From NCBI RefSeq assembly GCF_015665295.1, contig NZ_JADFAJ010000023.1:1-64000 (forward strand): 64,000 nt of DNA, read 5' to 3'. How positions within the stretch are numbered: the stretch's first letter is position 1; each line of letters begins with the position of its first letter. The notes beneath the pieces are model-generated. The model saw only the letters and a program-made list of their open reading frames with translations. It searched no databases and was not told the DNA's origin. This DNA is from Maricaulis sp. GTDB lineage: Bacteria > Pseudomonadota > Alphaproteobacteria > Caulobacterales > Maricaulaceae. Of this stretch, positions 35,486 to 44,026 are shown piece after piece. The position numbers and the translations under genes are program-made.

Positions 35486-36346
35486 ATGCCGTTCAATCCA
35501 ATTGGCAGGCTGTTCGGCCTGGCCGCCGCACTCCTGCTGGCACCTGCCGCTCTGGCGCAGGAAGCGGCGCAGGAAGTCGATGCTCCGGCTCCGCCGGGAC
35601 AGGTTCTCGTCCTCGGCAGTTTTCACTTCACGGGCGGCGGCAGCGACTTGATCAATCCGCAGGTTGATGACTTCCTGTCAGCGCACCGCCAGGCCGAGAT
35701 CGCCGACGTCCTCGATCGGCTGGAAGCCTTTGCACCGACCCGGATCGCCGTCGAGCTCCTGCCCGCGCATGAGGGCGGCTTCAATGCCCGCTATCAGGCC
35801 TTTCGCGACGGCACGTTCGATCTGGGCGTGAATGAACGCCAGCAGATCGGCATGCGGCTGGCTGCCCGTCTCGGCCATGACCGGCTCTACGCGGTCGATT
35901 CGCCCGGCGGGATGGATTTCGACGCGATGATGGGAGCGGCGACGCAAGCCGGACAGGTCGCGCTGATGGCCTCATGGGAGCGCTATATCGCCGGTGTGCA
36001 AGCTGAAATGGCCGCACGCGCCAGGCTGGACCACACGATCCTGGAACGCCTCGTCGCCGAAAACTCGCAACCCACTCGCGACATGCACGATCTCTATCTC
36101 CTGCTGGCCCAGACGGGCGACGCCGGTCATCCGGCCGGTGCTCGCGAGATGACCCGCTGGTGGGGCCGCAATCTGGAGATCTTTGCCAATATCGCCCGGC
36201 TTGCCGAACCCGGCGAGCGCGTGCTGGTCATCTACGGGTCGGGTCACAAGGCCTTGCTCGACGAATTCGTCGACGGCGCACCCAATCTGGTCTGGGTCGA
36301 CGCGCTCGATTATCTCGACGGATACCCGGACGACGCGGCGGACTGA
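35486..36346 (+). CDS. DUF5694 family secreted protein
   Basis: A 286-residue protein with a signal peptide (GLAAALLLAPAALAQ). It has VLVLGSFHF near residue 40, FAPTRIAVELLP, NERQQIGMRLAARLGHDRLYAVD and a C-terminal VLVIYGSGHKALL. These features fit the DUF5694/TraB-like group with conserved His and Glu residues; enzymatic role unknown. The ATG at 35486 follows GGGGAGA. It is divergent from mccB. Confidence 0.85.
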   Translation: MPFNPIGRLFGLAAALLLAPAALAQEAAQEVDAPAPPGQVLVLGSFHFTGGGSDLINPQVDDFLSAHRQAEIADVLDRLEAFAPTRIAVELLPAHEGGFNARYQAFRDGTFDLGVNERQQIGMRLAARLGHDRLYAVDSPGGMDFDAMMGAATQAGQVALMASWERYIAGVQAEMAARARLDHTILERLVAENSQPTRDMHDLYLLLAQTGDAGHPAGAREMTRWWGRNLEIFANIARLAEPGERVLVIYGSGHKALLDEFVDGAPNLVWVDALDYLDGYPDDAAD

Positions 36347-36535
36347 CCCGCGGTCGGTCGCGCCTTGCTTGGCAGGGATGAGGCCATCATCTATGGTTGC
36401 AAGGTCGAACCGGGCGTCAGGATTCTTAATGACTGACGCTCTGGATTAAGACATGATTCAGTCCTCCCTCGCAGGCTGATGGGGATTGGAGCCGGATTGT
36501 ACTAGACTGTTTCCGGCTTCTTGTGGGAGGTGCCC

Positions 36536-37171
36536 ATGCGCGTACAAGCGATTGTAACTGCCGCGCTTATTGCGGCTTCGACGACACAGGCCCATGCCCA
36601 GCAGACGGTCGAGCCGGCTGCCTGGATGGCCGGAATCAGCGATTCTGGCGACGCATCGGCCGTGCGTTGGCGTGTCAACACCACCAACGGGTCAAGCGCG
36701 CCTGTGCTGCTCGATACCAACATTTCCGATCTCAGCGAAATCACAGCCCTTTCCGGCCAGGTCGATATCCACCCCTTTGGTGACGAGTTCTATCTTTCAG
36801 CCGGAACCATCGCCCAGCGCCGCGACCGCGCCATCCCGGCCTGGATGCGCGGCCCGGAGGCCCCGGCCTGGTCGGCCTTTCCCCATGCCGAACTCTCCGA
36901 AGAGCTGACACGCTCCAATCTGGACGCCCTGACCCGCTATTTCGGGGCGGGGATCACCGTGCGCACGATCGACTCCTGGAGCATCACCATGGAAGGTGGC
37001 GCCTACTTCCAGGACTCCAGCGAAGACCAGATGATCCTGTTCGATCCGGAAACCGGCGAACGCATGCAATTGCTGGAAGATCTCGACCGTGTCGACGCCG
37101 ATGCAATCGGCGAGAACCAGTCCCGCACGGTCCGTCCCGTGGGGCATCTGGTCCTGCGACGTCGGTTCTAG
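36536..37171 (+). CDS. unknown secreted protein
   Basis: A 211-residue protein with a signal peptide (MRVQAIVTAALIAASTTQAHAQ). The mature part has no recognisable domain. It is rich in Asp/Ser loops and ends in VGHLVLRRRF; ITMEGGAYFQDSSEDQM resembles an outer-membrane or opacity-protein turn, and a terminal Phe fits beta-barrel proteins. That is weak evidence only. The ATG at 36536 follows TGGGAGGTG. Confidence 0.72.
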   Translation: MRVQAIVTAALIAASTTQAHAQQTVEPAAWMAGISDSGDASAVRWRVNTTNGSSAPVLLDTNISDLSEITALSGQVDIHPFGDEFYLSAGTIAQRRDRAIPAWMRGPEAPAWSAFPHAELSEELTRSNLDALTRYFGAGITVRTIDSWSITMEGGAYFQDSSEDQMILFDPETGERMQLLEDLDRVDADAIGENQSRTVRPVGHLVLRRRF

Positions 37172-37280
37172 ACAGCCGGCAGCCTGACCCCGCGGGCCCC
37201 GGCTGCCCGCTCATCCCCCCTTCAATACGGCCCGGTGCGGTCCTAGAGTGGGGATCGTGACCAGCCGACGGCGATTCTAG

Positions 37281-39035
37281 ATGCCCCTCAACCTGTCCTT
37301 CCTGCCCTTCCTCAACCGGGTCGAGAAATCCGTGCTCGATGCTGTCGAGCATGAGGTTGAATGGTTTTGCCTGCCGGCGGGCAAGCTGTTGTTTCGCGAA
37401 GGTGATGATGCCGACGCCATCTATCTGGTTCGCTCTGGCGCACTGGCGGCCTTCCGCAATGGTGCGCTCGGACGGCCTGACCTGATCGGCTATATCCGGA
37501 CCGGCGAACCGGTCGGCGAAATGTCGATGCTCGACGAAACGCCGCATTCCGCCAGTGTCTATGCGCTCAGGGACAGCGAGCTGGTGCGCCTGCCCAAGGC
37601 CAGTTTCGAGCGCCTGACGAACAAGCATGCCAGCCTGATGCGGGAATTGTCGCGCATGATGCTGGCCCGGCTGCGTGGCCCGCGCCGGGCGTCCGGTTCG
37701 GAACCGAAAGTCTTCGCGCTGATCGGCACCTCACCGACCATTGATCTGGACTATCGCGCCAAGGAGCTGGCCGCGACCCTCACCGGCATGGGCGTGAACT
37801 GCGGCATTGCCGACGAGAAATGCGCTGACTGGAGCGGGCAAAGGCTCGACGCGCTCGAAAAAGAGCATGACATCGTCCTGCTGACCGCCCGCTTTTCCGA
37901 TCCCGCCTGGGCCCGCCGCGCGATGGGCCGGGCCGACCGGATGTGGCTGTTCGCCCGGGCTGATGCCCGCCCTTCGACGCCGCTCCTGCCGGACGATCCC
38001 TCGCCCGCCATGCGGCTTAAGCTCCTCGATGTGGTGCTGCTTCATCCCGGCGGGGTGAGCGCCGCCTCGCGGCCGCAGGACTGGGCGAATGCTGCCGACG
38101 CCTCACGGGTCTTCCACTGGCGCCAGAACCAGCATGTCGCCGACACGGCGCGCCTGGCGCGGACGCTGTCCGGACGCTCGGTCGGCCTGGTCGTCTCCGG
38201 CGGCGGCGCACGCGCCTATGCCCATATGGGTGCGATCCGGGCGCTGCGCGAGGCGGGCCTGTCGTTCGACTTCGTCGGTGGCGCCTCGATGGGTGCCATC
38301 ATTGCCGCCGGCATTGCGCTCGACTGGTCCGATGACGAGCTCGAACAACGCATCCGGAAGGCCTTCGTCGACTCCAATCCGCTCGATGACTGGACCCTTC
38401 CGGTCGTATCGCTGGCCAAGGGCGAGAAGGTTGATGCCCGCCTGAAGGAGAATTTCGGCGACATCGAGATCGCGGAGATGGTCCGCCCCTTTTTCTGCCT
38501 GTCCTCGAACCTCGCCAGCGGCCGGCCGCAAGTGCACCGTTCCGGCATTCTCCGGCACGCGCTGCGCGCCTCGATTGCCATTCCCGGCCTGCTGCCGCCG
38601 GTCGTGGTCAATGGCCAGATCCTGGTCGACGGTGCCGTCTTCACAAATTTCCCGGCCCGCGAGATGCGGGCCTTCCATCGTGGCCCGGTCGTCGGCGTTG
38701 ACGTGACCCGGGCCCAGGGCCTCAATCCGGCCGATTTCGAAGACCCGCCCGGCTTCATTGAGTGGGTCCGCAAGCATGGCCTGAAATCGCCACCGCCCAT
38801 TGCCTCGCTCCTGATGCGCGCGGCCACGATCGGTGTCGCCGATCACCGCGATATCGGACGCGAGGCCGCCGACCTCCTCATCCTGCCGGAAACCTCGGTC
38901 GATATCCGGGAATGGGAGAAATTCGAGGAAGTCCGAGATGCCGGCTATGACGCCGCCCAGGGCATGCTGGCCGGGATTGATGACGAGACGCGTGTAACGC
39001 TGGGCCTCAAGCCCGCCGCTCAGTACGGCGGATAA
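37281..39035 (+). CDS. patatin-like phospholipase with cyclic nucleotide-binding domain
   Basis: A 584-residue NTE-like protein. Residues about 10-125 form a cNMP-binding domain (GKLLFREGDDADAIYLVRSG, GEPVGEMSMLDETPHSASVYALRDSEL). A linking domain follows, then a patatin domain from about 300: oxyanion loop GGGARAYAHMG (307-317), nucleophile Ser336 in GASMG, and the Asp in the DGAVFTNFP motif. It should hydrolyse (lyso)phospholipids, with activity possibly tuned by a nucleotide or by membrane contact. Its 3' end overlaps the convergent LprI-like gene by 16 bases. Confidence 0.93.
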   Translation: MPLNLSFLPFLNRVEKSVLDAVEHEVEWFCLPAGKLLFREGDDADAIYLVRSGALAAFRNGALGRPDLIGYIRTGEPVGEMSMLDETPHSASVYALRDSELVRLPKASFERLTNKHASLMRELSRMMLARLRGPRRASGSEPKVFALIGTSPTIDLDYRAKELAATLTGMGVNCGIADEKCADWSGQRLDALEKEHDIVLLTARFSDPAWARRAMGRADRMWLFARADARPSTPLLPDDPSPAMRLKLLDVVLLHPGGVSAASRPQDWANAADASRVFHWRQNQHVADTARLARTLSGRSVGLVVSGGGARAYAHMGAIRALREAGLSFDFVGGASMGAIIAAGIALDWSDDELEQRIRKAFVDSNPLDDWTLPVVSLAKGEKVDARLKENFGDIEIAEMVRPFFCLSSNLASGRPQVHRSGILRHALRASIAIPGLLPPVVVNGQILVDGAVFTNFPAREMRAFHRGPVVGVDVTRAQGLNPADFEDPPGFIEWVRKHGLKSPPPIASLLMRAATIGVADHRDIGREAADLLILPETSVDIREWEKFEEVRDAGYDAAQGMLAGIDDETRVTLGLKPAAQYGG

Positions 39036-39520
39036 TCCGCATCCCAGTGCATCAACTCGATGGCCCGCTCCGCCGTCTTGCGGGTCTGGCAGCTTGCATT
39101 TTCGAGGCCTGCCATGGAGCCGCCCGCATAAAGGCTCGACAGGAAGAGACAATCCTGGTCGCGATGCGCCATCCAGCTGCGCTGGGCCTCGCGCAGATTG
39201 ATCACGGCAGTCTCCGGCAGGCTTTCGCGCAAATCCCGGTAAGCCTCGTTCAGCCAGCGATCCCAGGCCTCGTATTCCTCACCGGCACACATCATCATCC
39301 CGGCCATCGTCTCGCCCTCATCCGACAGCGTCTCGCAGGCGGCCCGATACTCACCGATACAGGCCTGCCGTCCTACCGGATCCGTCTCGCGGTAAAGACA
39401 GGCATCTATCGTGTCATAGGCCGACAGGCGGTCCATCGCGCCGGGCTGGGCGCTTGATGGCTCCGACGAGCATCCGAGCAACAGGATCGCGCCGAGCATA
39501 AGTGTTGAGACGGGTTTCAC
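39020..39520 (-). CDS. LprI/DUF1311-like lipoprotein
   Basis: A 166-residue lipoprotein (LLLGC lipobox, Cys17). The second half carries the LprI-type pattern: EAWDRWLNEAYRDLRESL, then LREAQRSWMAHRDQDCLFLSSLYAGGSMAGLENASCQTRKTAERAIEL, with paired Cys residues. Some family members inhibit lysozyme. Its downstream end overlaps the patatin gene. Confidence 0.88.
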   Translation of the reverse strand: MKPVSTLMLGAILLLGCSSEPSSAQPGAMDRLSAYDTIDACLYRETDPVGRQACIGEYRAACETLSDEGETMAGMMMCAGEEYEAWDRWLNEAYRDLRESLPETAVINLREAQRSWMAHRDQDCLFLSSLYAGGSMAGLENASCQTRKTAERAIELMHWDADYPPY

Positions 39521-39575
39521 GGACCGTACCTCCTGACTGTCACGCTAGCAGCCTGGCTGCCTGTCGTCATGAAAA

Positions 39576-39604
39576 AGGCCCTGCCTCGGTCAGAGACAGG
39601 GCCT
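39576..39604 (-). terminator. terminator after ivd
   Basis: AGGCCCTG pairs with CAGGGCCT with an inner imperfect stem. On the minus strand it is followed by TTTTTC. It lies about 30 bases past the ivd stop. Confidence 0.85.
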
Positions 39605-39632
39605 GACACATGTCATGCCGGCAGGGGGCAGA

Positions 39633-40805
39633 TCAATTCGTCTCGTCGAACAGCTCGCGACCGATCAGCCAGCGGCGGATTTCCGAGGTTCCGGCGCCGA
39701 TCTCGTAGAGCTTGGCATCGCGCAGCAAGCGGCCGGTCGGATATTCATTGATATAGCCATTGCCGCCCAGCAGCTGGATCGCGTCCAGCGCCATGAGGGT
39801 TGCGCCCTCGGCGGCATAGAGGATGGCACCGGCGGCATCCTTGCGCGTGGTCTGGCCACGGTCGCAGGCCTGCGCCACGGCATAGACATAGGCGCGCGTC
39901 GCATTCATGCGCACATACATGTCCGCCAGCTTGCCCTGGACGAGCTGGAATTCGCCGATCGATTTGCCGAACTGCTTGCGCTCGCGGACATAGGGCATCA
40001 CGACATCCATGCAGGACTGCATGATGCCGACCGGGCCCGAGGCCAGGACGGCGCGCTCGTAATCGAGCCCCGACATCAGGATTTCGACGCCCTTGCCCTC
40101 CTCGCCCATCATGTTCTCGACCGGCACTTCGCAATCCTCGAAGACCAGTTCGCCGGTCTCCGAGCCGCGCATGCCGAGCTTGTCGAGCTTCTGGGCGACC
40201 GAGAAACCCTTCATGCCACGCTCGATGATGAAGGCGGAAATTCCGCGTGAACCGGCACTGGTATCGGTCTTGGCGTAGACGATCAGCGTATTGGCGGCCG
40301 GGGCATTGGTGATCCACATTTTCGAGCCATTGAGCACGAAATGATCACCCTTGCGCTCGGCCTTGAGTTTCATCGACACAACGTCGGAGCCGGCGCCCGG
40401 CTCGGACATGGCGAGCGAGCCGACATGCTCGCCGGAGATCAGCTTGGGCAGGTATTTCGCCTTTTGCCCGGCATTGCCCCAGCGCCGCATCTGGTTGACG
40501 CAAAGATTGGAATGGGCGCCATAGGACAGGCCGACCGACGCCGAGGCGCGGGAAATCTCTTCCATCGCGATGACGTGCTCGAGATAACCGAGCCCGGTGC
40601 CACCATCCTCTTCGCCGACGGTAATGCCCAACAAGCCCAGATCACCCATCTTCTGCCAGAGATCGGCCGGGAAGATATCGGTCTTGTCGATCTCGGCCGC
40701 ACGCGGCGCGATCTCGTCACTGGCAAAGGAACGGACGGTGTCACGGATCATTTCGGCCGTGTCACCGAGGTTGAAATCAAGCGAGGGATATTGGTTCGGT
40801 ATCAT
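39633..40805 (-). CDS. ivd: isovaleryl-CoA dehydrogenase
   Basis: A 390-residue acyl-CoA dehydrogenase converting isovaleryl-CoA to 3-methylcrotonyl-CoA, using FAD. Besides general family motifs ([37 protein letters not shown]), the catalytic Glu lies in [13 protein letters not shown], the position used by IVD and not by most other acyl-CoA dehydrogenases. It feeds MCC (mccA, mccB). It is preceded by spmX in the opposite sense of reading order and ends at a clear terminator. Confidence 0.95.
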   Translation of the reverse strand: MIPNQYPSLDFNLGDTAEMIRDTVRSFASDEIAPRAAEIDKTDIFPADLWQKMGDLGLLGITVGEEDGGTGLGYLEHVIAMEEISRASASVGLSYGAHSNLCVNQMRRWGNAGQKAKYLPKLISGEHVGSLAMSEPGAGSDVVSMKLKAERKGDHFVLNGSKMWITNAPAANTLIVYAKTDTSAGSRGISAFIIERGMKGFSVAQKLDKLGMRGSETGELVFEDCEVPVENMMGEEGKGVEILMSGLDYERAVLASGPVGIMQSCMDVVMPYVRERKQFGKSIGEFQLVQGKLADMYVRMNATRAYVYAVAQACDRGQTTRKDAAGAILYAAEGATLMALDAIQLLGGNGYINEYPTGRLLRDAKLYEIGAGTSEIRRWLIGRELFDETN

Positions 40806-40883
40806 GCCCGGCGATGTAACACGGCCCGCGACCGGGTCAAGAGAGACCGGTGCGGGCCGCGAAACAGAATGGCGCGAAAACGG

Positions 40884-42965
40884 CTAGTTGCCGCCCTTTT
40901 GTTTCAACTTGGACAGCCAGATCGAAGCGAGTTGCCATCCAGCCACAATCACGAGAAAAAATCCGGCGAGCGCCATGCCGAAATTCAGCGTCATTTCACG
41001 CTGCGCCATGATGTAATCCCATTCGGACGCCGCCAACACGCTGCCAAAGCCGGCCAGCAGGCCGCCGGCGATGAGCACCGCCAGGAAGGTCCACATGCCG
41101 TCATCGGAACTTGGCCCCGGCCGGTCGGTGGTCGCATGGACATCGGCGGCCAGGTCGCTTGGCGAGAAACCATCGACCGCGTCCGACATGGGGTCATGCC
41201 CGGCCGTCATCGGATCATCGCCAAGATCATCATCCTGAACAAAGGGCGCCTGTTGCGTCGCTGCCACCGGCTCGCCGACGACCTCGCCGATGGCGCCGCT
41301 GGCTTCAGCCGGCGTCTCGGCCGGATGTGGCGGCGGCATATCTTCAACCCCGAGGCTGATCGGCCGTTCGACGATCTCGGCTTCGATCTCGGCCTCGATC
41401 TCGATTTCGATCTCGGTTTCGGTCTCGGTCTCGGTTTCGGTCTCGGTTTCGGTCTCGGTTTCGACGGTGGCGGGCAGATCAGCGTCGGCCTCGACCTCTG
41501 CTTCGGTGACGACCTCGGCCGTGGCCTCCGGTTCCGGAGCAACCGCGACTTGCTGCCGATGCTCAAAATCCGGCTCGGCCTCGGACGCCGGCTCGAGCTC
41601 GGTCTCCGGTTCGGACCGAGCGTCCTCGACTTCGATGGCCTCGGCCGCAATTGCCTCGGGGGCAGCCGTGTCACGCGGCTGGGTCGCGGCGGGCCCGGCC
41701 TCGGCGCGGAAGCTGCCCTGCATTACATTGGTGAGCGCATATCCCAGGCCGGTACCACTCGGCAGATCGAGTGAATAATGCTCCGGCAAAGCAGCCGTGG
41801 TTTCCGTCGCCGGCCCGGCGTCTGCCACGGGCGCCTCGACAACCGGAGCCACCGGTTCCGGCTGGGGCGTTTCCACCGGCTGGCGATTCGCCAGTACAAA
41901 GCCCAGCCCCATGCCCTCGGGCAGATCGAAAGCCGCAATGGGCGCGACGGACGGCGTCTCCACAACAGGCGTCACCGATTCCGCAACACCATCCTCCGCG
42001 GCGACCAGTGCGGACGCCTCGACCGCGTCCGAAGTCGGCACATCGTCCGGGACGGCGTCGCCAATCTCTTCAGCCATGCGGGCAATGACCCGGTCAGCGG
42101 CGGATTCGGCGTCCCCGACGACGCTGTCAGGCCCGGCGACCGGCTGCTCGATATCCACAGCCCCGGCGCCCGCGTCGGGCGTGGTTTCGCGCTCCGGCTC
42201 CTCAACCGCCTCGAACCGGGCGTCGATCGGATCATCGCGCATGTCGGAGACAGCCTCGGCGACCGGGGCCATGGCTTCTTCAGCCAGGTCCTGGCGTACT
42301 TCCGGCGGCAGGGCCTGGACGGCTGCGAGGATGCGGGCGATCTCGTCCTCGGCCTCGCGACGACGCACCTGTCCGGCATCGAGCGGCGGCGGCGGGGGCG
42401 GCAGGTCGGAATAGGATTCCGGCGGTGGCGGGGAATCCGCTCCGGAGATCGCGCCTTCCAGCACGCGCTCCTCGGCAGGATGTTCGATCTTGATGACCAG
42501 CTCGACCGGTTCGGACTTGCGCGCCTTGCCTGCCTGGGCCGGCATCAACGCGTCCAGGAAAAGCGCGCTTTCGGCCTCGCGGCGCGACGAGGTGCCGTCG
42601 CCGAACGCGGCCAATGCTTCCCCGGCGGCCCGGGCGCGGCCTTCAAACAGGTAGCGCGCCACATCGGAGCCCCGGAAGCGGTCAACACCAACATCATGGA
42701 CAAAGGAGGTGAGCGCATCGCGCTGGCCGCGTGAAAGTGGCCCGGTGATGCTGTCATCGACAACCTCCTCGGCACGCATCACATCATAGATCAAAAGCAG
42801 CGAGGCTTCGTCTTCGGTGACCCGGACGCCGGCCTTGGCAGCGGCACGATGGCCATAGCCAACGACCCAGCGGCCGTCGTCGCCACGCTCGGCTTCGGAT
42901 CGGAAGGGCTCAAACCGCTTGATGAGTTCGCGGGCAGCCGGAGATGTTTTCAATCGCGGTTTCAT
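40884..42965 (-). CDS. spmX: SpmX-like muramidase-domain polarity protein
   Basis: A 693-residue protein with the SpmX plan: an N-terminal GH24 lysozyme-like domain (1-145; RELIKRFEPFR with Glu19, VVGYGH, FVHDVGVDRFRGSDVARYL), a very long acidic, Pro-rich linker (about 150-610), and two C-terminal membrane helices (about 632-655 and 662-690). In Caulobacter SpmX localises the kinase DivJ at the stalked pole. The usual Thr before IGYGH is Val34 here, so lytic activity is doubtful. The linker, much longer than the roughly 430-residue Caulobacter protein needs, has a run of Glu-Thr and Glu-Ile dipeptides. Confidence 0.87.
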   Translation of the reverse strand: MKPRLKTSPAARELIKRFEPFRSEAERGDDGRWVVGYGHRAAAKAGVRVTEDEASLLLIYDVMRAEEVVDDSITGPLSRGQRDALTSFVHDVGVDRFRGSDVARYLFEGRARAAGEALAAFGDGTSSRREAESALFLDALMPAQAGKARKSEPVELVIKIEHPAEERVLEGAISGADSPPPPESYSDLPPPPPPLDAGQVRRREAEDEIARILAAVQALPPEVRQDLAEEAMAPVAEAVSDMRDDPIDARFEAVEEPERETTPDAGAGAVDIEQPVAGPDSVVGDAESAADRVIARMAEEIGDAVPDDVPTSDAVEASALVAAEDGVAESVTPVVETPSVAPIAAFDLPEGMGLGFVLANRQPVETPQPEPVAPVVEAPVADAGPATETTAALPEHYSLDLPSGTGLGYALTNVMQGSFRAEAGPAATQPRDTAAPEAIAAEAIEVEDARSEPETELEPASEAEPDFEHRQQVAVAPEPEATAEVVTEAEVEADADLPATVETETETETETETETETEIEIEIEAEIEAEIVERPISLGVEDMPPPHPAETPAEASGAIGEVVGEPVAATQQAPFVQDDDLGDDPMTAGHDPMSDAVDGFSPSDLAADVHATTDRPGPSSDDGMWTFLAVLIAGGLLAGFGSVLAASEWDYIMAQREMTLNFGMALAGFFLVIVAGWQLASIWLSKLKQKGGN
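41375..41464 (-). repeat. 6/12-base tandem repeat inside spmX
   Basis: Repeats of GAAACCGAGACC-like units code for about nine Glu-Thr followed by Glu-Ile and Glu-Ala dipeptides. Units are multiples of six bases, so copy-number changes would keep the frame and lengthen or shorten the linker. Confidence 0.8.
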
Positions 42966-43031
42966 GCGTGTTCCGTTTCAGGACAGCGCGCCAGACAGTT
43001 GGACTTTCCCTGCAAGCCTGACGCCGCGGCC

Positions 43032-43976
43032 CTATTCCCTGCCCGGATCGAACACATCCGTGGTGTCCAGCGCTGTGAAAGGTGCCAGGAACCCTCCACC
43101 GGACCCGCCGCCGATCAGGTAGATCTTGTCAGCCAGCACAGCGGCCCCGCCGCCTGTGCGCGGTGCAGGCAGGGATGTTTCCTCGCGCCAGCCGGCATCA
43201 CCCGGCTGCCACGAAACATGTGTCTGCAGGGTCTCGCGGGTGTCGGCACCGCGCCCGCCCAGCAGGTGGATACGTCCGTCCAGCACAGCCACGGCCGCGC
43301 CCGAGCGCGGCGATGGCAGATCAGGAGCGCGGCCCCACTCCCCACTCTCCGGATCAAAGATGTCCACACGCGTCAGGCTGTCGGCGTCATGCCGCCCGCC
43401 GGCCAGGAAAATCCGGCCATCGACCACCGCCGCAGCCGCAGCGCGACGGGTCACGCCGACAGGCACGGAAATCGTGTCCCAGCTGCGCGCCACGGGATCG
43501 AAGACAAAGCCTTCCTCGTCATCGCGCAGCCCGCCGAAGGCATAGAGCGCACTGCCCACCGCTACCAGGGTCAGATCGGCCTTGGCGGCCGGCATCGCGG
43601 CCTCGCTCTGCCAGATATTGCCGTCAAAGGACCAGGACCAGACGCCCGCGCTCGGCGCCACACCATCCTCGCCGCGGGCGTAACCACCGGCGACATAGAT
43701 ACGGTTGTTGATCGACGCCATTCCGAAACGCTCGAGTCCGCGCGGCAGCGCCGTCTCCGGAAACCAGCGGTCGATCTCGACATCATAGCTTTCAAATTCA
43801 TTGCGCGGATCGGTCAGCCCGGCGCCACCGGCGGCGTAGATACGACCGTCATGCGCGACCACGGCAAGGCCGGCGCGCGATGCGTCGAGACGCGCTGCAG
43901 CTTCCCAGACGCCCTGGGCCGTCGCCGGAGCACCCATCGACAGAAAAAGGCTCAGGAGGAGAACGGAAATACGCAC
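43032..43976 (-). CDS. secreted kelch-repeat protein
   Basis: A 314-residue protein with a signal peptide (ISVLLLSLFLSMGAPATA) and about six kelch repeats, each ending in a Gly-Gly pair (IYAAGGAG, IYVAGGYA, LYAFGGLR, IFLAGGRH, IHLLGGRG, IYLIGGGS), forming a beta-propeller. Probably periplasmic. The start is uncertain: the GTG at 43976 gives a standard signal peptide, while an ATG at 44030 overlaps the mgtE stop (TGATGA) but adds 18 residues before it. No active site recognised. Confidence 0.85.
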   Translation of the reverse strand: MRISVLLLSLFLSMGAPATAQGVWEAAARLDASRAGLAVVAHDGRIYAAGGAGLTDPRNEFESYDVEIDRWFPETALPRGLERFGMASINNRIYVAGGYARGEDGVAPSAGVWSWSFDGNIWQSEAAMPAAKADLTLVAVGSALYAFGGLRDDEEGFVFDPVARSWDTISVPVGVTRRAAAAAVVDGRIFLAGGRHDADSLTRVDIFDPESGEWGRAPDLPSPRSGAAVAVLDGRIHLLGGRGADTRETLQTHVSWQPGDAGWREETSLPAPRTGGGAAVLADKIYLIGGGSGGGFLAPFTALDTTDVFDPGRE

Positions 43977-44026
43977 GTTTTCACCACTTGATTGCACGGG
44001 CCTTGCCAACCCGGTGCGGAATATCA

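Noticed and set aside
41375-41464. Tandem repeat as a possible CRISPR array
   Set aside because: Units are only 6-12 bases with no spacers, and lie inside a coding frame giving Glu-Thr dipeptides.
40884-42965. Phage lysozyme gene as a sign of a prophage
   Set aside because: The lysozyme-like domain is fused to an acidic linker and two membrane helices as in SpmX, and no other phage gene is nearby.
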